A stretch of DNA of 64,000 bases, taken from Comamonadaceae bacterium (lineage in GTDB: Bacteria > Pseudomonadota > Gammaproteobacteria > Burkholderiales > Burkholderiaceae_C). Positions 25,685 to 36,837 of the stretch are shown here, one piece after another. The number at the start of each line of letters is the position of its first letter. Position 1 is the stretch's first letter. The stretch lies in the NCBI GenBank assembly GCA_947454955.1, contig CANGLW010000009.1, positions 1 to 64,000 of the forward strand, written 5' to 3'. The translations under genes and the position numbers were made by a program. Under the pieces are notes generated by a model that ran no database searches, had not been told where the DNA came from, and saw nothing but the letters and a program-made list of their open reading frames with translations.

Positions 25685-26644
25685 ATGACAAACTTCAAGC
25701 GCCGTTTGGTGCTGGCCCTCTTCGGTGCCTTGACCGCCACGGGCATGGCCCAAGCCCAAACCACCAAAATTTTGGTGGGCTTCCCGCCAGGTGGCGGCAC
25801 CGATGCGATTGCGCGTGTGCTGGCCGAGAAACTCAAAGACCAGCTGGGTCACAGCGTGGTGGTGGAGAACAAAGCAGGTGCTGGCGGGCAACTGGCCGCG
25901 CAAGCGCTCAAGGCCTCAAGCGCCGATGGTCACACCCTGTTTTTGTCGCATGACCACACCATCTCCATCTTGCCCCAGGTGGTGAAAAACCCCGGCTTCG
26001 ACCCCGCGCAAGACTTTGTGCCGGTGGCTGGCTTTGCCACCTTTGTGAACGCGCTGGCAGTCTCAGGCGGCACACCGGCCAAGACCATGAACGAGTATGT
26101 GAACATGGTCAAAGCCCAGGGCAACAAGGGCACAGTGGGCGTGCCCGCGCCTGCTTCAGTGCCTGAGTTTTTGGTGAAGGTGATCGGCGAAAAATACAAG
26201 CTCGATTTGGTGGCCGCACCCTACCGCGGCAGCGCGCCGATGATGGCCGACATGCTGGGCAACCAAATTGCCGCCGGCGTAGCCTCGGTGCCTGATTTCA
26301 TTGAGAACCACAAGGCAGGCAAGGTGCGCATCGTGGCGGTCCTCGGTGGCAGCCGCCAAGCCGCTTTGCCCGATGTGCCCACCTTTGCTGAACTGGGCTT
26401 GAGTGGTTTTGAAGACGTGCCTTACTACGGCTTGTTTGCACCGGCAGGCACGCCCAAAGCGGCGATCGACCGCATTGGCGAGGCCCTGTCCAAAGTGCTC
26501 ATGCAGCCTGAGGTTCGTGAGCGACTCAGTGGCATGGGCTTGACGGTGCAGTACATGAACGCCCAACAACTGGGCCAACGCGAACGCGCCTACACCCAGA
26601 CCTGGGCACGCATCATCAAAGCCAGTGGCTTTGTGGCGCAATAA
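25685..26644 (+). CDS. Bug/TctC-family periplasmic binding protein
   Basis: A 319-residue secreted binding protein of the tripartite tricarboxylate transporter family. It has a Sec signal ending near GMAQAQ (residues 19-24), then TTKILVGFPPGGGTDAIARVLAEKL and VVVENKAGAGGQLAAQ, the standard Bug opening. No TctA/TctB membrane genes are nearby, as is usual for the many orphan Bug proteins of Burkholderiales. Ligand unknown; carboxylic acids or related metabolites are typical. A good ribosome site (AAGGATG) precedes the start, and it seems to be in the same transcription unit as the oxidase and LrgAB genes. Confidence 0.9.
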   Translation: MTNFKRRLVLALFGALTATGMAQAQTTKILVGFPPGGGTDAIARVLAEKLKDQLGHSVVVENKAGAGGQLAAQALKASSADGHTLFLSHDHTISILPQVVKNPGFDPAQDFVPVAGFATFVNALAVSGGTPAKTMNEYVNMVKAQGNKGTVGVPAPASVPEFLVKVIGEKYKLDLVAAPYRGSAPMMADMLGNQIAAGVASVPDFIENHKAGKVRIVAVLGGSRQAALPDVPTFAELGLSGFEDVPYYGLFAPAGTPKAAIDRIGEALSKVLMQPEVRERLSGMGLTVQYMNAQQLGQRERAYTQTWARIIKASGFVAQ

Positions 26645-26666
26645 GTTATCAACACGTTCGCAACCC

Positions 26667-28064
26667 ATGAAAGCCGGACCAGACATTTCCGGCGAACCAG
26701 CGCCTAGACCTGTCAGCACGGTGAGCCCAGTGGGCCCCGTGAGTGCGGGCCAAGCGTTTTGGTTTTGGCTCAAGCTGGGTTTCGTGAGTTTTGGCGGTCC
26801 AGCCGGGCAAATTGCGCTGATGCACGAAGAGCTGGTGAGCAAACGCCGCTGGATGTCCGAGCGGCGTTTTTTGCATGCGCTCAATTACTGCATGGTACTG
26901 CCCGGACCTGAGGCACAACAGCTCGCCACCTACATCGGCTGGTTGATGCACCGCACCTGGGGCGGCGTGGTGGCTGGGGCTTTGTTTGTGCTGCCTTCGC
27001 TGCTTTTACTCATCGCCTTGTCGGCGGTGTATGTGCTGTTTGGCAGTATGCCCTTGGTGGCGGGTGTACTGGCGGGCATCAAACCCGCGGTCACCGCCAT
27101 CGTGGTGCAGGCCGCGCACCGTATCGGCGCTAAGGTACTCAAGAACCGCGTGCTGTGGGGCATGGCCGCGCTGGCTTTTGTGGGCATGACCGCGCTGGAC
27201 TTGCCCTTCCCGCTCATCATCCTGGCCGCCGCGGCGGTGGGTGTGGTGGGCTCACACTGGGCACCGCACTATTTCCAAAGTGGCGGGGGCCACAACGCCA
27301 GCACCCAGAGCAGCACGCCAGCGTGGATCGATGACGACACCCCACCACCCGCGCACGCGCGTTTTAGCCCTCTACGTTTGGGATGGGTGATCGCGGTGGG
27401 CTTGGCTTTGTGGTGCTTGCCCATGGCTGCCGTGGTGATGTTGCAAGGCACGCAAAGCACCTTGGCGCAGATGGGCTGGTTTTTCACCAAGGCCGCACTT
27501 CTGACCTTTGGCGGTGCTTACGCCGTGCTGCCCTATGTGTACCAGGGTGCGGTCTCGCAGTTTGGGTGGCTCTCTGCACCGCAAATGATGGACGGCCTGG
27601 CCTTGGGTGAAACCACCCCTGGCCCGCTGATCATGGTGGTGGCGTTTGTGGGCTTTTTAGGCGGCTTTGGCCAATCGCTCACCGGCGATTTGGCGGGCAT
27701 GCACCCGCTGTTGGCAGGCGCACTGGCCGCCACGTGGGTAACTTGGTTCACGTTTTTGCCGTCCTTCATTTTCATCTTGGCCGGCGGACCACTGGTGGAG
27801 TCCACGCGTGATCAACTCAAACTCTCAGCCCCGCTGACCGCCATCACTGCGGCGGTGGTGGGCGTGGTGCTGAATCTGGCGGTGTTTTTTGCCTACCACC
27901 TGCTGTGGCCGCAAGGTTTTGGGGCGGGGTTCGAGGTGGCATCCGCGGTGTTGGCCGTGGTGGCTGGTGTGCTCTTGATGCGATTCAAACTCTCGGTCAT
28001 GCGCGTGCTGGGGGTGTGCGCGGCGGCCGGCTTGGCCTTGCGGGCTTTGGGCTGGATGGGCTGA
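26667..28064 (+). CDS. chrA: Chromate transporter ChrA, long two-domain form
   Basis: A 465-residue CHR-family membrane protein made of two homologous halves. The first shows LGFVSFGGPAGQIALMHEE and MVLPGPEAQQLATYIG. The second shows LLTFGGAYAVLPYVYQGAV and LGETTPGPLIMVVAFVG. ChrA exports chromate driven by the proton gradient. I chose the ATG before KAGPDISGE because the frame upstream overlaps the Bug gene's end. There is no visible ribosome site, so translation may depend on the upstream gene 22 bases away. Why it shares an operon with glycolate-type genes is unclear. Confidence 0.92.
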   Translation: MKAGPDISGEPAPRPVSTVSPVGPVSAGQAFWFWLKLGFVSFGGPAGQIALMHEELVSKRRWMSERRFLHALNYCMVLPGPEAQQLATYIGWLMHRTWGGVVAGALFVLPSLLLLIALSAVYVLFGSMPLVAGVLAGIKPAVTAIVVQAAHRIGAKVLKNRVLWGMAALAFVGMTALDLPFPLIILAAAAVGVVGSHWAPHYFQSGGGHNASTQSSTPAWIDDDTPPPAHARFSPLRLGWVIAVGLALWCLPMAAVVMLQGTQSTLAQMGWFFTKAALLTFGGAYAVLPYVYQGAVSQFGWLSAPQMMDGLALGETTPGPLIMVVAFVGFLGGFGQSLTGDLAGMHPLLAGALAATWVTWFTFLPSFIFILAGGPLVESTRDQLKLSAPLTAITAAVVGVVLNLAVFFAYHLLWPQGFGAGFEVASAVLAVVAGVLLMRFKLSVMRVLGVCAAAGLALRALGWMG

Positions 28065-28069
28065 GAGCT

Positions 28070-28768
28070 TCAGCCAGCAGTTTTCGCAGGCCGCCCACCA
28101 AAAATCGCGGTGCCCACCCGCACCAGGGTGGCCCCGGCGTGAATAGCAGGCTCCAAGTCTGCGGTCATGCCCATCGAGAGGGTGTCTAAGTTCAGACCTT
28201 GTGCGTTGAGCGCATTGAACAAGTCTGTGCAGCGCATGAAGATGTGTTTAGCCGCTACAAAATCTGTAGCAGGCTCGGGGATGGCCATCAAACCGCGCAA
28301 TTGCAAACGCGGCAACTCAGCCACCGCGCGCGCCAGGGCCAAAGCCTCTTGCGGGGCCACGCCAGACTTGTTAGCCCCACCATCCACATTCACCTGCAAA
28401 CACAGCTGCAATGGCGGCAGATGCGCAGGGCGTTGCTCGCTCAAACGCTGCGCGATCTTGAGCCTATCCACGCTGTGCACCCAATCAAAGTGCTCGGCCA
28501 CCAGCTTGGTTTTGTTGCTTTGAATCGGGCCGATGCAGTGCCAGCTGATGGCCAAGTCTGGCAACGCGGCCATCTTGTCCACCGCTTCTTGGATGTAGTT
28601 CTCACCGAACGCGCGCTGGCCCGCTTCAAAGGCTTCGCGCACCGCCTCTGGCCCGAAGGTTTTGGACACGGCCAGCAAACCCACGCTGTGCGGGGCGCGG
28701 CCGGCAGCGTGAGATGCCGCCTCTATCCGGTCCAATACCGCGTTTAGCTGTGTGGCGATGGTGCTCAT
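28070..28768 (-). CDS. YggS-family PLP homeostasis protein
   Basis: A 232-residue PLP-binding protein of the YggS/PROSC family, which controls free pyridoxal phosphate levels without a known catalytic activity. The PLP lysine lies in GLLAVSKTFGPE. GENYIQEAVDKM and WHCIGPIQSNKTKLV are diagnostic. The C-terminal LSMGMTADLEPAI and VRVGTAIFGGR are also typical. The start chosen (STIATQLNAV) matches the usual length; the frame is open further upstream but overlaps pilT. It is divergent from pilT with a 36-base gap, a common Burkholderiales arrangement. Confidence 0.95.
   Translation of the reverse strand: MSTIATQLNAVLDRIEAASHAAGRAPHSVGLLAVSKTFGPEAVREAFEAGQRAFGENYIQEAVDKMAALPDLAISWHCIGPIQSNKTKLVAEHFDWVHSVDRLKIAQRLSEQRPAHLPPLQLCLQVNVDGGANKSGVAPQEALALARAVAELPRLQLRGLMAIPEPATDFVAAKHIFMRCTDLFNALNAQGLNLDTLSMGMTADLEPAIHAGATLVRVGTAIFGGRPAKTAG
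28253..28271. repeat. 19-bp palindromic motif, copy in yggS
   Basis: CGCTACAAAATCTGTAGCA has 6-bp arms GCTACA/TGTAGC. It lies within the coding sequence at a variable loop (encoding PATDFVAAK). Confidence 0.45.
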
Positions 28769-28804
28769 AATCCCGAGCGTACCAAAGACCCGGACCCGTG
28801 CGCC

Positions 28805-29848
28805 ATGGACCTGACCTCGCTGCTGTCGCTGAGTGTGAACAACAAAGCCTCCGACCTGCACCTGAGCGCCGGTCTGCCGCCCATGCTGCGGGTGCATGGC
28901 GATGTGCACCGCATCGGCTTGGAGGTGCTGAGCAACAGCGAGCTCTCCGACATGTTGCACAGCATCATGGGCAGCGCCCAGCGCGCACAGTTTGACCAAA
29001 CCCAAGACCTGGACTTTGCCCTGGATGTGGCCGGGCTCTCGCGCTTTCGCGTCAATGCTTTTGTGCACAACCGCGGCCTGGGCGTGGTGTTTCGCACCAT
29101 CCCATCCAGCGTCCCCAGCCTGGCTGAGTTGAACGCCCCGACCTTGTTCAGCGAATTGGCCTTGCAACCACGCGGCTTGGTGTTGGTGACCGGCCCCACA
29201 GGCTCAGGCAAATCGACCACGCTAGCAGCGATGCTTCGGCACCGCAACGAACTCACCCACAGCCATATCCTGACGGTGGAAGACCCGATTGAGTTTGTGC
29301 ACATGCCCCAACACAGCCTGGTGAACCAGCGCGAGGTGGGGCGCCACACCCAAGGGTTTTCTGCGGCGCTGCGTGCAGCCCTGCGCGAAGACCCCGATGT
29401 GATTTTGGTGGGCGAGTTGCGCGACCTCGAAACCATCCGCCTGGCCCTCACCGCTGCCGAAACCGGCCACCTGGTGTTGGCCACGGTGCATACCTCCAGC
29501 GCACCCAAAACCATCGACCGATTGGTGGATGTGTTTCCCGCCGAAGAAAAAGACATGGTGCGCGCCATGCTGTCAGAATCTTTGCAGGGGGTGGTGGCGC
29601 AAACCCTGCTCAAAACCAAAGACGGCAGTGGCCGCGTGGCCGCGCACGAGATCATGGTGGGCACACCGGCCATCCGCAACCTGATCCGCGAGGGCAAGGT
29701 CGCGCAGATGTACTCCACCCTGCAAACTGGCAGCAGCGCGGGCATGCAGACCCTGGACCAGCACCTGGCTGACCTGGTGCGCCGCGGCGTGGTGAGCCCT
29801 ACCGAGGCACGCAGCAAAGCGCGCATGCCGGAAAACTTCCCCGGCTGA
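28805..29848 (+). CDS. pilT: Type IV pilus retraction ATPase PilT
   Basis: PilT is the hexameric ATPase that depolymerises type IV pili and powers twitching motility. The 347-residue protein shows Walker A GPTGSGKSTTLA, the Asp box ILTVEDPIEF, Walker B DPDVILVGELRD, the His box HLVLATVHTSSAPKTIDR and the PilT-specific C-terminal AIRNLIREGK, which is required for retraction. In related genomes pilU usually follows directly. Here a dehydrogenase does, so pilU is either elsewhere or lost. Confidence 0.95.
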   Translation: MDLTSLLSLSVNNKASDLHLSAGLPPMLRVHGDVHRIGLEVLSNSELSDMLHSIMGSAQRAQFDQTQDLDFALDVAGLSRFRVNAFVHNRGLGVVFRTIPSSVPSLAELNAPTLFSELALQPRGLVLVTGPTGSGKSTTLAAMLRHRNELTHSHILTVEDPIEFVHMPQHSLVNQREVGRHTQGFSAALRAALREDPDVILVGELRDLETIRLALTAAETGHLVLATVHTSSAPKTIDRLVDVFPAEEKDMVRAMLSESLQGVVAQTLLKTKDGSGRVAAHEIMVGTPAIRNLIREGKVAQMYSTLQTGSSAGMQTLDQHLADLVRRGVVSPTEARSKARMPENFPG

Positions 29849-29990
29849 AGCTATCCGCCCTCGTGGCTCTGTGGGGCCTGGCGGGCATCCGTATTCTCAC
29901 GACCCAGCCCCTGCCCAACATGGCGCACAATGTCTGGCGCGGTGCACTGGTGCGCCTGTCCATAACCCCCAACACAACAACCCTGACAAC

Positions 29991-30905
29991 ATGGCCAACA
30001 TCAACCCCAAAACTTACGAACCCGCTCCCGCCCGTCGCGTGGCCTTTTTAGGCCTGGGCGTCATGGGCTACCCCATGGCCGGCCACTTGGCCTTGGCCGG
30101 TCACAGCGTGACGGTTTACAACCGCAGCGCCGCCAAGGCCCAAGCCTGGTGCGAAGAATTTGCCGCCACCCCCGCGCCCAAGCACGCGCCTACCCCGCGC
30201 GAAGCAGCGAAAGACGCCGACATCGTGTTCGCCTGTGTGGGCAACGACGCTGACCTGCGCAGCATCACCCTGGGTGCAGATGGCGCGTTTGCGGGCATGA
30301 AAAAAGGCGCCACCTTTGTGGACCACACCACCGCCTCAGCCGATGTGGCGCGTGAACTCAGCGCCGCCGCCAAAGCCCTGGGCTTGAACTTCATCGACGC
30401 GCCCGTGTCGGGCGGTCAAGCCGGCGCGCAAAACGGCATGCTGACCGTGATGTGCGGTGGCGATGCTGCAGTTTTTGAAGCAGTCAAGCCAGCAGCCATG
30501 GCGTTTTCCCGCGCTTTCACCTTGATGGGTGAGGTGGGCGCTGGCCAGCTGACCAAGATGGTCAACCAGATCGCGATTGCTGGTTTGGTGCAGGGCTTGA
30601 GCGAAGCTGTGGCCTTTGGCCAGCGCGCTGGCTTGGACGTGAACCTGGTGCTCGATGTGATCGGCAAGGGTGCCGCGCAAAGCTGGCAAATGGACAACCG
30701 TGGCAAGACCATGGTGGCCGACAAGTTTGACTTTGGCTTTGCGGTGGACTGGATGCGCAAAGACCTGGGCCTGGTGCTCGACGAAGCCAAGCGCAACGGC
30801 GCCAAGCTGCCGGTCACTGCGCTGGTCGACCAGTTCTACGCCGATGTGCAAGAGATGGGTGGCCAGCGCTGGGACACCTCGAGCTTGGTCAAGCGCTTGC
30901 GTTAA
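29991..30905 (+). CDS. Beta-hydroxyacid dehydrogenase (GarR/HIBADH family)
   Basis: An NAD(P)-dependent oxidoreductase of about 304 residues in the 3-hydroxyisobutyrate / tartronate-semialdehyde reductase family. The Rossmann motif is FLGLGVMGYPMAGHLA, the substrate-binding segment DAPVSGGQAGAQNG, and the catalytic lysine region GAGQLTKMVNQ. I placed the start at ATG before ANINPKTYEP; an upstream extension in this frame is non-conserved and crosses the pilT-downstream spacer. The exact substrate (2-hydroxy-3-oxopropionate or another short hydroxyacid) is not fixed by sequence. It ends in a bidirectional terminator. Confidence 0.88.
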   Translation: MANINPKTYEPAPARRVAFLGLGVMGYPMAGHLALAGHSVTVYNRSAAKAQAWCEEFAATPAPKHAPTPREAAKDADIVFACVGNDADLRSITLGADGAFAGMKKGATFVDHTTASADVARELSAAAKALGLNFIDAPVSGGQAGAQNGMLTVMCGGDAAVFEAVKPAAMAFSRAFTLMGEVGAGQLTKMVNQIAIAGLVQGLSEAVAFGQRAGLDVNLVLDVIGKGAAQSWQMDNRGKTMVADKFDFGFAVDWMRKDLGLVLDEAKRNGAKLPVTALVDQFYADVQEMGGQRWDTSSLVKRLR

Positions 30906-30938
30906 ACCACGCTGTGTCTACTGGCCAGTTTGGCTAGT

Positions 30939-30969
30939 AAAAAAGGCATCTCACTGAGATGCCTTTTTT
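30939..30969. terminator. Bidirectional rho-independent terminator
   Basis: A 15-bp inverted repeat (arms AAAAAAGGCATCTCA and its complement) has a one-base centre and flanking A and T runs. It separates the dehydrogenase from the convergent dolP-like gene. Confidence 0.9.
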
Positions 30970-31001
30970 CATTCGGGGCTGTTCAAGCCCGTTGATACCG
31001 A

Positions 31002-32795
<1,794 letters not shown>

Positions 32796-33766
32796 GCGAC
32801 GCGGCCTCGGCCCAAGTCTATCCGCCAGGCACCCTGTATGTGGTGGCCACGCCGATAGGAAATTTAGCGGACATCAGCCTGCGCGCCCTGTGGGTGCTGC
32901 ACATGGTGGACGCGGTGGCTTGCGAAGACACCCGACACACCCAAAGCCTGCTGCGCGCCTACGGCATTGAGCGCAGCAACGCGCAGCTGCTGGCGCTGCA
33001 CCAACACAACGAAGCCCAAGCCGCACAAACCGTGGTGGAGCGTTTGCAACAGGGTGAACGCATTGCTTATGTGAGCGATGCCGGCACGCCTGGTGTGAGC
33101 GACCCGGGCGCGCGCTTGGTGGCGGCGGTGCAAGCCGCAGGCCTTCGAACCGTGCCCCTGCCAGGGGCCAGCAGCGTGACCGCGGCATTGAGCGTGGCCG
33201 GCATCACTGCGGCGCATGACTGGGAGACCCAGGGCTTTGTGTTCGCCGGCTTTTTGCCCAACAAAACCCAGGAGCGTGCAGCCGCTGTGGCGCAGATCAG
33301 CGCACAAGCCCGTGCGGTGGTGCTGCTTGAAGCCCCGCACCGCATCGATGAGTTGGCGCAAGCCTTGGCCGTGTTGGGACCACGCGCTGTGACGGTGGCG
33401 CGCGAGATCACCAAACAGTTTGAGCAAGTGGCCACCATGCCCGCGCAAGATCTGAGCGCTTGGCTGGCTCAAGACCCCAACCGCAGCCGCGGCGAGTTTG
33501 CGCTGGTGGTGCACCCGGCCACCGTGCAGGCAGACAGCGGCGAGGGCGAGCGGGTGCTCAAGCTGTTGTTGGCCGAACTACCTTTGAAAACCGCAGTGAG
33601 GATAGCGGCGGAGATCAGCGGCGAGCCGAAAAACGCGTTGTACGACCTGGCTTTGACGCTCAAAAACCAGGGGTGAACCAAGGTTGAGCCAAAGCTGAAC
33701 CAGGGCTCATGAAGCCCTGGCTGTCACGCTAATTCAGCGGGTTTTAAGCGGGCGGTCAACGGGTGT

Positions 33767-34414
33767 TCAGCGGCCGCGGCGCACTTCTTCCATCAAGAAC
33801 TCGGCCACACCCAAGGCGCGCTCCATGCTCTTGGCAATCGAGCCGTCGGTGTAGAAACGCCCGGCAATGCCCAACGAGGGCACACCCTCGACCTTGTAGG
33901 CCTCTTGCAATTGCACCGCACGCTTGACCTTGCCTGCGGCGGTGAACGAGTTGAACTGATCGGCAAATTTGGCCTTGTCCACGCCCTGCTTGGCCACCCA
34001 CTCAAAAATAGCCTCGGGGGTGGCCAGGCGGTTGCGTTCCACATGCACCGCGTAGAACACCTTGGCGTGCAACTTCTCAATCAGGCCCATCGCGTCGAGC
34101 GCAAAGTAGAGGCGCTGTTGCGGCTCAAAGTCGGGGCGGAAAGCCACGGGCATGCGGCGGATGACCACGTCTTTGGGCGCACGCTTGGTCCAAGCCTCGA
34201 AGGTGGGCTCAAAGGCGTTGCAGTGCGGGCAGCTGTACCAAAAGAACTCAATCAACTCGATCTTGCCAGCGGGGGTATCCACCGGTGCGGGCTTGTCGAG
34301 CTTGTAGTAGTCGGTGCCCGCTATGGGGCCGCCCTGCGCATGCGCGAGGGTGCCCAAACCCGAAGACGCTAGCAAAGTTGCAGCAACAGATTGATTGAAT
34401 TCGCGGCGTTGCAT
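33767..34414 (-). CDS. dsbA: Thiol:disulfide interchange protein DsbA
   Basis: The periplasmic oxidase that introduces disulfide bonds into exported proteins. It has 215 residues with the active-site CPHC in FFWYSCPHCNAFEPTF and the cis-proline loop VEGVPSLGIAG. The signal peptide begins MQRREFNQS, with a twin arginine, a moderately hydrophobic core and AHAQ cleavage near residue 27, which resembles a Tat signal. It is preceded by the SPOR-domain gene 9 bases away and argS before that, the usual order in Comamonadaceae. Confidence 0.94.
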   Translation of the reverse strand: MQRREFNQSVAATLLASSGLGTLAHAQGGPIAGTDYYKLDKPAPVDTPAGKIELIEFFWYSCPHCNAFEPTFEAWTKRAPKDVVIRRMPVAFRPDFEPQQRLYFALDAMGLIEKLHAKVFYAVHVERNRLATPEAIFEWVAKQGVDKAKFADQFNSFTAAGKVKRAVQLQEAYKVEGVPSLGIAGRFYTDGSIAKSMERALGVAEFLMEEVRRGR

Positions 34415-34423
34415 GGTGTTTCC

Positions 34424-35062
34424 TTATTTTTGAATGCGGACGATGACGGTTTCATAACCGCCTGCCTCGAGTTTGTCTTTGACCTTGTCGGCATCATCGC
34501 GTTTCTCGAAAGGCCCCACACGCACGCGGTACACCATGCGGCCCGATTGCTCGCGTTCGGTGATTTTGGCGTCCATGCCACCCAGCGCCAGCTTGGCGCG
34601 TTGGGCTTGGGCATCGTCCTCGGTGCGGAATGCGCCGGTCTGGATGAAGTAGTTGAAGGGGTCGGCTTTGGCTTTGGCCAAATCACCGAGTGGATCGTTT
34701 TTAGGATCAGTTTTTACGTCAGCTTTAGGGTCAGCCTTAACCTCAGCTTTGGCCGCTTTCGGGTCGACCACCGCAGGCACAGGCGGGGTAGGTGTGGCGG
34801 CAGATGTCGCTGGTGTGGCAGGTGCCTCAGGCGCTTCCACCACCGCGGGCTTGGCCGGGTTCTTGCCGTACAGCGGGGCGTTGGGGTCCCAGTCTTTGTT
34901 TTTCTTGGCCTCGGCCGCGTCCTGTTCGGCCGAGCGGCTCTGGCTCTTGTTCATGAAGGGCACGGGCACTTTGGTCACGTACACCGCCACGCCCAGGGCA
35001 ATGCCCAGGCCGAGCACCAGGCCAATGATCAATCCCAACAGGGTTCCGCCACGTTGATTCAT
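34424..35062 (-). CDS. SPOR-domain membrane protein (FtsN-like)
   Basis: A 212-residue protein with a short cytoplasmic N-terminus, one membrane helix (GLIIGLVLGLGIALGVAVYV), a long Ala/Pro/Lys/Asp-rich linker and a C-terminal SPOR domain (FNYFIQTGAFRTEDDAQAQ ... GYETVIVRIQK). SPOR domains bind septal peptidoglycan lacking stem peptides, so a role in cell division similar to FtsN is likely. The start was taken at the second Met (NQRGGTLLG), just before the helix. It lies between argS and dsbA. Confidence 0.88.
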   Translation of the reverse strand: MNQRGGTLLGLIIGLVLGLGIALGVAVYVTKVPVPFMNKSQSRSAEQDAAEAKKNKDWDPNAPLYGKNPAKPAVVEAPEAPATPATSAATPTPPVPAVVDPKAAKAEVKADPKADVKTDPKNDPLGDLAKAKADPFNYFIQTGAFRTEDDAQAQRAKLALGGMDAKITEREQSGRMVYRVRVGPFEKRDDADKVKDKLEAGGYETVIVRIQK

Positions 35063-35070
35063 AGACGTCC

Positions 35071-36828
35071 TCACATTTTCTCCGGTGCGCTCACACCCAG
35101 CAAAGCCAGGCCGTTGCGCAGCACTTGCGCGGTGGCCGCCACCAGGGCCAGACGCGCGGTTTTCACCGCCTCGTCGTCCACCAAAATACGCTCTGCGTCA
35201 TAGTAGCTGTGGTAGCTCGCTGCCAAATCGCGCAAATAAAAGGTCACATCATGCGGCGCAAAATCTTCGGCAGCGGCGGTGAGCATTTCAGGGTACTTGG
35301 CCAGTTGCAGCATGAGTGATTGCGAAGCATCGGTGTCCAAAGCATCGAGCTTGGCGCTCTTGAGTTGTTCGCCAACTTTCTCGAGCAAGGCCGCCCAGGC
35401 TGATTTGTCCAGGGTCTCCAAATTGGCGTCTTGACCCAAGACAAACTTGGCCAACACCGAGCAAATGCGCGCATGCGCGTACTGCACGTAGTAGACCGGG
35501 TTGTCGTTGTTTTTGGCCAGCGCCAGGTCGATGTCGAACACGTACTCGGTGTCGGGCTTGCGGCTGAGCAAGAAGAAACGCACCGCGTCTTTGCTGGTCC
35601 ACTCAATCAGGTCGCGCAAGGTCACGTAGCTGCCGGCGCGCTTGGAAATTTTCACCTCTTGCCCACCGCGCACCACCCGCACCATGGTGTGCAGCACATA
35701 GTCGGGGTAGCCCTGAGGAATACCGACGTTGGCCGCTTGCAAGCCCGCGCGCACCCGCGCAATCGTGCCGTGGTGGTCGGTGCCCTGAATGTTCACCACC
35801 TTCTTGAAGCCGCGCTCAAACTTGGTGATGTGGTAGGCCACATCAGGCACAAAGTAGGTGTAGGTGCCGTCGCTCTTGCGCATGACCCGGTCTTTGTCGT
35901 CGCCGTAGTCGGTGGACTTGAGCCACAGCGCGCCATCGGCCTCGTAGGTCTTGCCCGCGTCTTTGAGCTTTTGCACCGCCGCGTCCACCTTGCCGCTGGT
36001 GTAGAGGCTGCTCTCGAGGTAGTAGTTGTCAAACTTCACCGCGAAGGCGCGCAAGTCCAGGTCTTGTTCATGGCGCAGGTAGGCCACCGCGAATTGGCGG
36101 ATGCCTTCAAAGTCGTCGATGTCACCGCTGGCGGTGAACTCACGGTCGTCGGCCTTGACGGTTTTCTTCGCCAAAAAATCAGCCGCGATGTCGGCGATGT
36201 AGTCGCCGTTGTAGAAGTTCTTGCTGATCGGGTTGTCGGGGTCGGTGGGCCAACGCGCATCACCAGGCTTCACACCCTGCGCACGCAGGTGGGTGGAGGT
36301 GGCCAGGGTGTTGATTTGCACGCCCGCGTCGTTGTAATAAAACTCGCGGTACACGTCCCAGCCCTGGGTGGCGTAGAGGTTACAAATCGCATCGCCCAGC
36401 GCGGCTTGGCGCCCGTGGCCCACGTGCAGCGGGCCGGTGGGGTTGGCAGACACAAACTCCACCAACACACGCTCGCTGCGCGCAGCACGCTGGCCGTAGC
36501 AACCAGCTTGGCCCAGCACCTCACGCACCACCTCTTGCTTGGCCTGGGGCTTCAAGCGGATGTTGATGAAACCCGGCCCTGCGATTTCCAGGGCACTGAC
36601 CCAACGCGTGAAAGACGCTGTTTTTTGTAGCGCATCCACCAAGCCCTGCGCCACTTCGCGCGGGTTTTTCTTCAATGCTTTGGAGAGCTGCATGGCGGCG
36701 GTGCAAGCGAAGTCGCCGTGCGCAGCCACTTTGGGGGATTCGAAGGCAGCGCGTGCACCCGCGCCGGCCTGGAGTTGCTCCAACTCGGCGGCCAGCGCCT
36801 GGAGCAGTTCGGTTTTGACGGTCAACAT
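35071..36828 (-). CDS. argS: Arginyl-tRNA synthetase
   Basis: A class I synthetase charging tRNA-Arg, 585 residues. It has the N-terminal additional domain, then [20 protein letters not shown] containing the HIGH-type motif (HVGH). The KMSKS-equivalent region reads [13 protein letters not shown]. The C-terminal anticodon-binding domain ends with [16 protein letters not shown], typical of ArgS. A proposed FtsN-like gene starts 8 bases after its stop, so it leads the argS-SPOR-dsbA unit. Confidence 0.97.
   Translation of the reverse strand: MLTVKTELLQALAAELEQLQAGAGARAAFESPKVAAHGDFACTAAMQLSKALKKNPREVAQGLVDALQKTASFTRWVSALEIAGPGFINIRLKPQAKQEVVREVLGQAGCYGQRAARSERVLVEFVSANPTGPLHVGHGRQAALGDAICNLYATQGWDVYREFYYNDAGVQINTLATSTHLRAQGVKPGDARWPTDPDNPISKNFYNGDYIADIAADFLAKKTVKADDREFTASGDIDDFEGIRQFAVAYLRHEQDLDLRAFAVKFDNYYLESSLYTSGKVDAAVQKLKDAGKTYEADGALWLKSTDYGDDKDRVMRKSDGTYTYFVPDVAYHITKFERGFKKVVNIQGTDHHGTIARVRAGLQAANVGIPQGYPDYVLHTMVRVVRGGQEVKISKRAGSYVTLRDLIEWTSKDAVRFFLLSRKPDTEYVFDIDLALAKNNDNPVYYVQYAHARICSVLAKFVLGQDANLETLDKSAWAALLEKVGEQLKSAKLDALDTDASQSLMLQLAKYPEMLTAAAEDFAPHDVTFYLRDLAASYHSYYDAERILVDDEAVKTARLALVAATAQVLRNGLALLGVSAPEKM
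36616..36632. repeat. Short variant (17 bp) of the palindromic motif in argS
   Basis: CGCTGTTTTTTGTAGCG; read on the other strand it begins CGCTACAAAA like other copies, but the centre is two bases shorter. Confidence 0.3.
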
Positions 36829-36837
36829 CCCCTGATT

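Noticed and set aside
33700..33720. Hairpin after rsmI as a terminator
   Set aside because: There is an 8-bp stem (CCAGGGCT / AGCCCTGG) but no T-run follows, so it is not a convincing intrinsic terminator.
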